From: a virus
Reading direction: 5' to 3' (one strand)
Length of the DNA stretch: 27,684 bases
Virus record (IMG/VR): IMGVR_UViG_3300031886_000030
Span: 1-27,684 of that record
The notes beneath the pieces are model-generated. The model did not search any database. It worked only from the letters and a program-made list of their open reading frames with translations, and was not told the DNA's origin. Position 1 is the first letter of the stretch; each line of letters starts with the position of its first letter. The position numbers and the translations under genes are program-made. This document shows, one piece after another, positions 20,204 through 26,749 of the stretch.

Positions 20204-22678
20204 TTATGTTGTTACTGTAGTTTGCCATCTTCGTAAAATATATCGCATTTGACAATCTGTAGAAGATGTTAAAGAGTTGTTAGCATTTAATGATATAATA
20301 TCTGTTCCGTCAGAAGCCATTGAAACTGTAAAATTGACGTTCCCTGTTATATTAGCATGATGATCACTATAAGTATCATTAATAAATACTTGCTTAGAAT
20401 CTGTATCTGCTCCTATCATTGTTGTTCCGATTCGTTTATATGTTTCGTTAACACTTGCTGATTTATCTTTCATACTATATTCAATTATGAAAGAATCATA
20501 TGTTGATGCATTCGCAGTCCAAATAACTGTATTACCATTTGCAACAGTAAGTCCTTCTGGTGATGAGAAACTTGTAATTGCTTCGCCTGACTCTGATGAG
20601 TCTTTTGTAAGTAATTCAATATTTGTTTTAATATTAAGTAGTCCCTTAATATCTGGATTAACACTATTAAAGTATAAGTTATTTGTGATTGTTGAAAAGT
20701 CTCTTGCTTCTTCTCTAGTATTAAAGTTTACTTCTTTAAGATCACTATCTATACTTAATGCCCATGATGTAAATGATACTGGTGATGATGCATATGGTTG
20801 TGCAACATATATGTTTTTAAAGTAATTAAAGTTAGTGTCTTGTAATGCGTTATATAACCATGTTTCTAGTTTTGATTTAACTGTTGAATCATCCTTAAGA
20901 TATGCACCAGCAGTAAGTCCTAAAGAACTAGCAGTTGATATACTGTCTTGGTGTATTCTAAATCCGTCCAAACTATTTGTTTTTTGATATGATTCTGAAA
21001 TTGTTAAATAAACTTTGTCGTCATCGTTTGGCACTAAATTTAGTTTCGGCCATGTATTAACATTATTAATTTTTGTAATTGCGCCGTTAAGTGTAGTTTC
21101 TGCGGATAAATTAACAGCAGTAACTGGTGTTGCAGATGTTGTTCCGTTTGCAACAACTGGAGTAATCGTTAATGCAGGGTCGCCTGATGCAACAGCATTA
21201 CCAGCAGTAACAACAAATGTATTTGCTGTAGCACTTGAAACTGTTTCTGAAGAACTATAGTCAGCATTTCCACCAAAATTTGCTACTTCAGTATTATTAA
21301 AACCATGATATGTTGAATGCACAACTGGTGTTGTATTTGTTCCGCTTTTATGGGTAACAAACTTAGAACTTGCTAAAGCATTAACTGTTGCAGTATTTGT
21401 TAAACTTCCTACTTCTATACCTGCTGTTCCACTAAGTGGAATGGCTGTAACTGTTCCTGAATCAACTGCTGTATTGCCTGTAGCATTAAGGAAAACTATA
21501 CCATCACCTACTTCAATGTTTTCTGCATTACTTACAGTCATTGATAAGTGAGTTGTATTAGTTAGTGTATCATACGATGTTACTGATCTTGCAATAGAGG
21601 CTGTATTAGTTGGCAGGGTTGCATCGATAGTAGTTGCTCCAATAGCAGAAACCTTTAATACTTTACCATCACTCCAACCTGATAATCCACTTGTGTAAAC
21701 ATGATTTAGGTTTGCAGAATCATACTTACCAACATTAGTTGCACCAACAGTAATTGTTGCTGTAGAACCTGCAACTGTCATTGCTTTACTAGATTGTATA
21801 TCTAGTTCTCTACTTAAAAATAAGTTACCTAATGTTAATCCTGTTTTATTAGCATCTGCTGATGTTTTCTTAATGTCAGTCGAGACTGCAATATGCTTAA
21901 AGTCTAATCCAATGTAACCAATTCCTGTTGATTGCGTTACTCTTATGTTTTTATTATTGAGGTATCTGTAACTAGGTAATACTTGAGTTGTTAAGTTAGG
22001 CCATAACGTTGCATCATTATAAAAACTAGTTACACCAGTCACATAAGCACCAACGTCTGTATCTGGACTTGTTTTACTTAATGCACTTATTAGTGTTGCA
22101 TTTCCATAATAACTTGCACCTATTTGTTCTGTAGTTTGAGGTGCAGACCTAAATCCTAAATTGTGTGAACTTCCACTTGCGGTGCCATCTTGTATAAATG
22201 CATAATCTTTTGATGACGCAACACTTGATGCACTTGACGTTGCAGAATCAGGATCTAAAACAATACCGTCTTTTGCTACGATCATATCATCTGAATCAAA
22301 AACTAGTGCTGTATCTAAATGTCTAAATTCTGTATTACTTGTTTTAAATACCGAACTTCCTGTCCATGAAGTTGTTTTAGTAATTCCGTCCCAAGTTGCA
22401 TTGCCTTTAGCATAGAATTTATTTGGGACTTCAAATTTTATTATTTGAACGTTTGCTAAATTTTTAACAGTATTTTCTGCGTTATTAGTTTTTTCAAACT
22501 GAGCAATTTTATTAAAATCTGTATTAACTAGACTGGCTGTATCTGCACCAATAAATACTTGTCTACTATCCGTTGCGAAGCCAAGTTCTCCTGGACGTAA
22601 AGGTTTAGGAAGATCCTGTTTTAAACCTCTACGGTTTTGGATCCTCGAAATAATTACACTATTGTTGCTTGTGGCCAT
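20204..22678 (-). CDS. Large virion protein, probably tail fibre or baseplate-associated
   Basis: An 824-residue protein. Residues 10-44 (I-S-R-I-Q-N-R-R-G-L-K, then P-L-R-P-G-E-L-G-F-A-T-D-S-R-Q-V-F-I-G) match the common N-terminal motif of phage tail-fibre/appendage proteins ('IQIRRGTxxxxxxxxLxxGElGyxtDtxklyIG'). The remainder is S/T/A/G-rich, beta-strand-rich and low in Cys, as in fibre shafts. No enzymatic motif or obvious exact tandem repeat is seen. The gene has a late box and a good Shine-Dalgarno sequence (TAGGAG). It may be a receptor-binding or wedge-linked protein; which one cannot be said. Confidence 0.75.
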   Translation of the reverse strand: MATSNNSVIISRIQNRRGLKQDLPKPLRPGELGFATDSRQVFIGADTASLVNTDFNKIAQFEKTNNAENTVKNLANVQIIKFEVPNKFYAKGNATWDGITKTTSWTGSSVFKTSNTEFRHLDTALVFDSDDMIVAKDGIVLDPDSATSSASSVASSKDYAFIQDGTASGSSHNLGFRSAPQTTEQIGASYYGNATLISALSKTSPDTDVGAYVTGVTSFYNDATLWPNLTTQVLPSYRYLNNKNIRVTQSTGIGYIGLDFKHIAVSTDIKKTSADANKTGLTLGNLFLSRELDIQSSKAMTVAGSTATITVGATNVGKYDSANLNHVYTSGLSGWSDGKVLKVSAIGATTIDATLPTNTASIARSVTSYDTLTNTTHLSMTVSNAENIEVGDGIVFLNATGNTAVDSGTVTAIPLSGTAGIEVGSLTNTATVNALASSKFVTHKSGTNTTPVVHSTYHGFNNTEVANFGGNADYSSSETVSSATANTFVVTAGNAVASGDPALTITPVVANGTTSATPVTAVNLSAETTLNGAITKINNVNTWPKLNLVPNDDDKVYLTISESYQKTNSLDGFRIHQDSISTASSLGLTAGAYLKDDSTVKSKLETWLYNALQDTNFNYFKNIYVAQPYASSPVSFTSWALSIDSDLKEVNFNTREEARDFSTITNNLYFNSVNPDIKGLLNIKTNIELLTKDSSESGEAITSFSSPEGLTVANGNTVIWTANASTYDSFIIEYSMKDKSASVNETYKRIGTTMIGADTDSKQVFINDTYSDHHANITGNVNFTVSMASDGTDIISLNANNSLTSSTDCQMRYILRRWQTTVTT

Positions 22679-22702
22679 ACTAATCTATCTCCTAGTTAGT
22701 AG

Positions 22703-22710
22703 TATTTATC
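22703..22710 (-). promoter_or_regulatory. Late promoter box of the large virion gene
   Basis: GATAAATA on the minus strand, followed by CTACTAACTAGGAG and the ATG at 22678. It shares the 'TAAATACT' extension with the leaderless class but has a normal leader. Confidence 0.65.
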
Positions 22711-22721
22711 ACTTTCAGATA

Positions 22722-23390
22722 TTACAAGGAGTAGTAGTCTGCTAGGCGTCCTGACCATTTGTGACAGTATTCTTCAAATTCATTGCCTTCTATAACAAAG
22801 TCTTGAAATTTGCCTTCTCTGTCGACCATAAGAATTGCTACTTTTTTAATATCACTGCCAAACATTTCATTATGTGCTAATGCGTATGCACAGCCTTGCA
22901 TAAAGTAGTCATTAATCCATTCTCTTTTCTTAATCTTTTTCGAAGTTTTAAAATCTATAATTGATTCTTGTCCTTCATACATACCTATTGCATCAGATGT
23001 TCCTGCGTATAGTCCTTCTGCAAGTAATCCAACTTCTACACCATATATTTCATTTACTTTAGACAGACCTTTATCTATCATTTCCATAGTCATTGTTTTA
23101 GCAAGTTGGCTGACAACATTTGTTCCGAATGAATCCCAGTCTTCTTCTAGAATATATTTTTCTAGGCTGTTATGGACTTTTGTTCCAAGCCCTGCTGATT
23201 CGGTGCTTATACGATTTGCTTCTGCTTCTCCTACTCTTTTGCGCCATGCAATAAGAGCAGTTTTATCACTAGTGGCTGAAAGTATTGTAGTTACACTTGG
23301 CACTGGTTCTCCAGTTCCGTCTGTGTATTTTCTGCCTTCTTTAGTTTGTATTCTTTTTAAATTAGGATAATCGTATTTAGATTGAAGCAT
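22722..23390 (-). CDS. PD-(D/E)XK superfamily nuclease (RecB/Cas4-like)
   Basis: A 222-residue protein. Nuclease motifs are L-G-T-K-V-H (68-73, H73), E119 in G-V-E-V-G-L, T-S-D-A-I-G (131-136, D133), I-I-D-F-K-T-S (144-150, D146 and K148) and Q165-x3-Y169, the RecB-type QxxxY. This is the single-domain exonuclease type common in T4-like marine phages, probably for host DNA degradation or recombination. It has a perfect sigma70 promoter whose -10 lies only 5 nt before the ATG, with no Shine-Dalgarno sequence, so an early leaderless mRNA is predicted. No Fe-S cysteine cluster of Cas4 is present. Confidence 0.85.
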   Translation of the reverse strand: MLQSKYDYPNLKRIQTKEGRKYTDGTGEPVPSVTTILSATSDKTALIAWRKRVGEAEANRISTESAGLGTKVHNSLEKYILEEDWDSFGTNVVSQLAKTMTMEMIDKGLSKVNEIYGVEVGLLAEGLYAGTSDAIGMYEGQESIIDFKTSKKIKKREWINDYFMQGCAYALAHNEMFGSDIKKVAILMVDREGKFQDFVIEGNEFEEYCHKWSGRLADYYSL

Positions 23391-23395
23391 AAGGT

Positions 23396-23424
23396 ATTAT
23401 AGCACTATTTAGGTTATTTGTCAA
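23396..23424 (-). promoter_or_regulatory. Consensus sigma70 promoter of the nuclease gene, with late box in spacer
   Basis: TTGACA (23424-23419) and TATAAT (23401-23396) on the minus strand, with a 17-nt spacer that contains CCTAAATA. The -10 is followed by ACCTT and the ATG at 23390, so the start site falls on or next to the ATG. Confidence 0.88.
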
Positions 23425-23427
23425 CTA

Positions 23428-23745
23428 CTACCAACTAATATTCCACTGTAAAGTGGTATTACTACTTGGGTCTGTAACTATATTTACTCCATAACCTAAA
23501 TCTTTGAAGTATTTTTTGACGTAATCTAATTGATCTTTCTTGGTTGGATCGGTTGTTACCGCGTTGTGAACATAGTAATAAACATTACTATTTGTCATTG
23601 TAGAGTTATTAACATTAGCATATAAAACACCTGCATCAATATTAGCAAATACAGAATTTTCTATAGTATTAATTTCACCATGAATAACAGTATTATTTCT
23701 AGTATCTGTTCTTGCAGTTGTAGCATTTACAAATATTCCTGGCAT
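23428..23745 (-). CDS. Conserved phage protein, probably structural
   Basis: A 105-residue protein. The N-terminal half is strand-rich with N-T-V-I-H-G-E-I-N-T-I-E, I-D-A-G-V-L-Y-A-N-V; the C-terminus is Q-L-D-Y-V-K-K-Y-F-K-D-L-G-Y and T-L-Q-W-N-I-S-W. I recall this pattern ('VIHsEi..IE..il...dAG...a.v...MT ... YFtdlGYtI...tnp.t..tf.W.i.W') from small virion-associated proteins of marine phages; the function is unknown. The start follows the upstream stop by one base with a GGAG Shine-Dalgarno sequence. Confidence 0.65.
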   Translation of the reverse strand: MPGIFVNATTARTDTRNNTVIHGEINTIENSVFANIDAGVLYANVNNSTMTNSNVYYYVHNAVTTDPTKKDQLDYVKKYFKDLGYGVNIVTDPSSNTTLQWNISW

Positions 23746-23746
23746 C

Positions 23747-24088
23747 TTATAACTCCGCTTTTATATCTTTCATTGCTTGATTGCCTGCCATTTTGGCGAC
23801 ATCAACACTTGGTTCTTCTTCTGTATCTATGTCTGCTGGTAGCTCGCCTTTTGGTTTTATTACATTTTTATCAACACTACTTGCAAATTGTCCATCGTCA
23901 ACTGCTTGTATAAGATCTTCTATCTCAATTTCATAGCCTTGATCGGCAAGAATTCTTTGTAAGTCTTCTGTTTCAATTTCGTCTTTATCGGGATCGGCAC
24001 TTACCTTTGCAAGTTCATTTTGGACTGCTACGATTAAGTCTTCGTAGTATCCTTCTGTGACCTTTAAGATAACCTCCCTAATGAGCAT
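23747..24088 (-). CDS. Acidic hypothetical protein
   Basis: A 113-residue, strongly acidic protein (E-I-E-T-E-D-L, I-E-I-E-D-L, D-I-D-T-E-E-E-P-S-V-D). The N-terminus M-L-I-R-E-V-I-L-K-V-T-E-G resembles the small tag seen on marine-phage structural/core proteins. It lies in the same unit as two virion-type genes, with 1-nt gaps and a GAGGTG Shine-Dalgarno sequence. No function is assigned. Confidence 0.6.
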   Translation of the reverse strand: MLIREVILKVTEGYYEDLIVAVQNELAKVSADPDKDEIETEDLQRILADQGYEIEIEDLIQAVDDGQFASSVDKNVIKPKGELPADIDTEEEPSVDVAKMAGNQAMKDIKAEL

Positions 24089-24089
24089 T

Positions 24090-25286
24090 TTACACCTCTA
24101 CTGGTGCTCTGCCTAGTGGCTCATCTTCTGGGCCAGCCGCGGCTGGTTCGTTAATATCAATTTCTGGTTCTGGTAAAGGTTCTTCCATGCCCATATCACC
24201 TATACCCAATTCTGGCTCTTCCAGGTCGTTTGTTCCTAATGCACCTACACCTGTTACTGTTCCTATAAGTCCGTCCATTCCTTCTTTGCTTGCTTTAGCA
24301 TTTAACAATGCATCATCTAAAAGTTGCTCTGCCTGTCCTTTAAATCCTTGTGCTTTTTCTAACCCAAATTCACTAACCATTGAATCTGTAATAGCGGGAA
24401 TGTCTTCGTTTTTCATTCTACCTAGTCTTTCTACTTGATCTTGCAAGTCATCTGCAAGAGCACGAATTGCCATAACAACTTCTGCTTCATCAACGGATGT
24501 TCCTTCAATTTCTTCTGAAATCATTTCATCTATAATATCGTCAAACATACTTTCTTGAACCTCTTCTTCTGTGTTTTCTCTATTTTGTTCAGCAATTTTT
24601 CTACCAAACATCTGAATGCCACCTTCTACTGCATCTTCTTCTAAACTGTTTAAGAAACCAACAACTGCATCTCTGCTTTTGCCACTTACTTCTGCAAACA
24701 TATTTAATTTTTCTTCAATTGCATCGTAACTTGTTGTATCTTTAAGTTCAACACCAATCTCTTTAGCAAGTTCACTCAACAGTCTATCATTTAAGTCTGT
24801 TTGAGCTTCTTCTATTGCTTCGTGTTGGCTACTGCATGATTCCATATATTCTTTTGCCGCTTTGATAACAATAGGAAGAACATGTTCATCATCAAAAGCA
24901 AATCTATTATCCATTCTAAATCTATTCATGGATTCACCACAGGCTTCGTCCATAGTGTATCCTGAATCCATTAAGCCTTCCACACTAGCAACAAGCATTT
25001 CCTTCATCTCGTTATATTTTGGAGATTCAGCATAATAGCCTTCTGCTAACATTGTTTCTGAAATATCTTTAATACCTAAATACTTAACGTATTCTGGTTC
25101 TAAGTGAAATTGTTTGCTAGATCCTTTAAGTTGAATGATTCGCATTTCTGCAGAATCTTTAAGTTTTACTAACTTGTCCTTCTTTGGAAAAGTTTGTGCA
25201 AATGAAATATTAAATTCTTCACTTAATAATTTTTGAAGATTTTGAATTCTTTGCTGTCCGTTTTGATTGAAATCTTTAATAAACAT
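24090..25286 (-). CDS. Virion structural protein of marine T4-like type
   Basis: A 398-residue acidic, mainly helical protein. Residues about 268-345 (V-M-A-I-R-A-L-A-D-D-L-Q-D-Q-V-E-R-L-G, M-V-S-E-F-G-L-E-K-A-Q-G-F) match a region of cyanophage virion proteins with 'aLvD.LQdmvE.LgkM.ne.lP.l.D...ee.G'. The C-terminal 40 residues are rich in P, E and D (E-P-L-P-E-P-E-I-D). The central region is charged with coiled-coil character. It heads a three-gene unit; a late box and an AGGAAG Shine-Dalgarno sequence precede it. Exact position in the virion is unknown. Confidence 0.65.
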   Translation of the reverse strand: MFIKDFNQNGQQRIQNLQKLLSEEFNISFAQTFPKKDKLVKLKDSAEMRIIQLKGSSKQFHLEPEYVKYLGIKDISETMLAEGYYAESPKYNEMKEMLVASVEGLMDSGYTMDEACGESMNRFRMDNRFAFDDEHVLPIVIKAAKEYMESCSSQHEAIEEAQTDLNDRLLSELAKEIGVELKDTTSYDAIEEKLNMFAEVSGKSRDAVVGFLNSLEEDAVEGGIQMFGRKIAEQNRENTEEEVQESMFDDIIDEMISEEIEGTSVDEAEVVMAIRALADDLQDQVERLGRMKNEDIPAITDSMVSEFGLEKAQGFKGQAEQLLDDALLNAKASKEGMDGLIGTVTGVGALGTNDLEEPELGIGDMGMEEPLPEPEIDINEPAAAGPEDEPLGRAPVEV

Positions 25287-25315
25287 TGTTTCTTCCTAAT
25301 ATGTTGTATATGTGT

Positions 25316-25323
25316 TATTTATC
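25316..25323 (-). promoter_or_regulatory. Late promoter box of the 25286 gene
   Basis: GATAAATA on the minus strand, 29 nt upstream of the ATG, followed by AGGAAG. It would drive three virion-type genes. Confidence 0.6.
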
Positions 25324-25343
25324 ATTTTTGTCTACGAAAATTT

Positions 25344-25793
25344 TTAGTAGTTTAACAAATGTTCTCGTAATTCTTTGAGATACATAACAGTCATATCCAT
25401 TCTAGACAGAACAACCTGCCTTTGAAAGTTAGTTGTTGCAGTTCTTAAGGTATAATTATAGAAAAGGCTATCATTATAGTGTTTGTGGAATCTTTCAATA
25501 TCTGTTTGAAGGGTGTCGGTTTTTATAGTTTTGTTTTGATCTTTTGAATTAAGTCTCTTTGTTATAGATTTTGTTAATCTAATAAAAGGAACGTCTTTTA
25601 GAATTGCTCTTTTGTCGAAATAACTGTATATATCGTAGTAATCGTTGGTATTTTTTCTATAAAAATACACACCTCTGTTAGCAACACTAGTTGTAATGTT
25701 GTCTAGGTCTCTTCTTAATTGTTTTTTATTAATTCGTTTTTTAGTATTTCTTGAAGCCAATTTTATTTTCTCGCCTAACTTTTTTAAGAACAT
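25344..25793 (-). CDS. Basic hypothetical protein; start uncertain
   Basis: A 149-residue basic protein from the ATG at 25793; alternatives are TTG at 25817 (157 residues) and TTG at 25760 (138 residues, least overlap). It contains K-K-R-I-N-K-K-Q-L-R-R-D-L, G-V-Y-F-Y-R-K-N-T-N-D-Y-Y-D and F-H-K-H-Y-N-D-S-L-F-Y-N-Y; it is mostly helical with aromatic-rich stretches. The family is not recognised. The 5' end overlaps the 67-aa gene upstream in the +1 frame across an A6 run. Confidence 0.5.
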   Translation of the reverse strand: MFLKKLGEKIKLASRNTKKRINKKQLRRDLDNITTSVANRGVYFYRKNTNDYYDIYSYFDKRAILKDVPFIRLTKSITKRLNSKDQNKTIKTDTLQTDIERFHKHYNDSLFYNYTLRTATTNFQRQVVLSRMDMTVMYLKELREHLLNY

Positions 25794-25944
25794 TTCTTTT
25801 ATACATCTCATTTGCAAGGTGTAGTTCTTGCTCTGACATACTATTTACATCTAAAAAGCCATCTTCTTCAATTTTATTGAATATCTTTCCTTCCGGCTGG
25901 CTTATTAAACTAACAGTATTATGTTTTGTCTTTATTGCTCTCAT
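25741..25944 (-). CDS. Small hypothetical protein (67 aa)
   Basis: A 67-residue protein. F-N-K-I-E-E-D-G-F-L-D-V (22-33), then E-L-H-L-A-N-E-M-Y-K-R-N-V-L-K-K-V-R-R-E-N-K-I-G (41-64), resemble the last helix and wing of a small winged-helix-like unit, so DNA or RNA binding is possible. It overlaps the end of the upstream gene by 26 nt and the start of the downstream gene by about 50 nt. No strong Shine-Dalgarno sequence (AGAAGAAA). Confidence 0.55.
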   Translation of the reverse strand: MRAIKTKHNTVSLISQPEGKIFNKIEEDGFLDVNSMSEQELHLANEMYKRNVLKKVRRENKIGFKKY

Positions 25945-26080
25945 TTTTCTTCTTTGCTTTCTTCTTTTTTGATTTGTAAATACTTGGGTTAGGTCTTTTT
26001 ATCATTCCACCTAAGGGAGCAACAACTGTAGCAATGCCGCCGGCGGATGTTGTTTCATTAATGATGTCGTTTATTGTCAT
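25919..26080 (-). CDS. Small hypothetical protein (53 aa) with lysine tail
   Basis: I prefer the ATG at 26080 (M-T-I-N-D-I-I-N-E-T-T), because the late box stands exactly 5 nt before it; an upstream in-frame ATG at 26113 would read through the box and overlap the oxygenase gene. The centre is small and hydrophobic (A-G-G-I-A-T-V-V-A-P-L-G-G) and the C-terminus is K-rich (K-S-K-K-K-K-A-K-K-K). The N-terminal 'INDIIxET' tag recurs in small marine-phage proteins. Function unknown. Confidence 0.6.
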   Translation of the reverse strand: MTINDIINETTSAGGIATVVAPLGGMIKRPNPSIYKSKKKKAKKKNESNKDKT

Positions 26081-26085
26081 ATTAG

Positions 26086-26093
26086 TATTTATC
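26086..26093 (-). promoter_or_regulatory. Late promoter box 5 nt before ATG
   Basis: GATAAATA, CTAAT, ATG at 26080 on the minus strand; identical over 16 nt to the box-to-ATG sequence of the PAAR gene. Confidence 0.65.
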
Positions 26094-26096
26094 TGT

Positions 26097-26702
26097 TTAA
26101 ATAGGATCATCATGTAAGTATTTAAACAAGTTATCTAGAGTAATAGTCCTATATGCTATAATTCTTTCTTTATCACTATCATTTCTTATACTATGCATTG
26201 TGTTCCAATTATTTAACATAAAGATTCCGGTTCCTTTTTTTACAGGCCCCGTATATGTTATTACATTAGGTCTGTTATAATCTTTAAAAAATCGTGTTCC
26301 GGATCCCTCTGGATTGTCTTGTAAATTTATAATTAAAATACCTAAGACATTTCTATTATCTATATGTGGATCCATATAAAATCCAGGTTTATCTATAATA
26401 ATAACAGGATTATTAGTAGGCCATCTAAAATTATAAAGCATATTAAACCACATATTCTTTACTTCAGGACAGTCTAATAAAATTTGATCTCCAGTCATAT
26501 ATTCTTCTATAGTAACACAACGTTCTTTAAATGTAGTATAAAAATCATCATCAGATATAGTGCAATATACTCTCCCTCTCTTCATAAGAGGGTCTTGAAA
26601 CTCGTATTCTACAGGGGCATTTTTTTCGATAGTAACGTCAAGGAGATCAAAACCAGATATTTCCCAGACTGGGTAATTATCAATTGGTAAAGTTAGGTTC
26701 AT
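26097..26702 (-). CDS. 2OG-Fe(II) oxygenase-like protein
   Basis: A 201-residue protein. D-P-H-I-D-N (111-116) gives H113-x-D115, W-N-T-M-H-S-I (166-172) gives H170, and R180 or R185 follows (K-E-R-I-I-A-Y-R) as the 2OG ligand. Strands L-G-I-L-I-I-N-L (120-127) and G-S-G-T-R-F-F (133-139) match the core of small phage 2OG oxygenases. Substrate is unknown. The start has a late box 5 nt upstream and no Shine-Dalgarno sequence. Confidence 0.82.
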   Translation of the reverse strand: MNLTLPIDNYPVWEISGFDLLDVTIEKNAPVEYEFQDPLMKRGRVYCTISDDDFYTTFKERCVTIEEYMTGDQILLDCPEVKNMWFNMLYNFRWPTNNPVIIIDKPGFYMDPHIDNRNVLGILIINLQDNPEGSGTRFFKDYNRPNVITYTGPVKKGTGIFMLNNWNTMHSIRNDSDKERIIAYRTITLDNLFKYLHDDPI

Positions 26703-26707
26703 AACAG

Positions 26708-26715
26708 TATTTAAT
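26708..26715 (-). promoter_or_regulatory. Late promoter box 5 nt before ATG
   Basis: ATTAAATA, CTGTT, ATG at 26702 on the minus strand. Confidence 0.5.
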
Positions 26716-26749
26716 TACTTAGAATGAAATTTTCTATTGGTATTGGTTA

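Noticed and set aside
20487-21260. Two plus-strand open frames inside the large virion gene
   Set aside because: They are antisense shadows of an S/T/A-rich gene; composition and lack of start signals argue against coding.
25770-25800. Possible -1 ribosomal slippery site at the A6 run
   Set aside because: The downstream frame is +1, not -1, relative to the 67-aa gene, so a classical X-XXY-YYZ slip would not join them.
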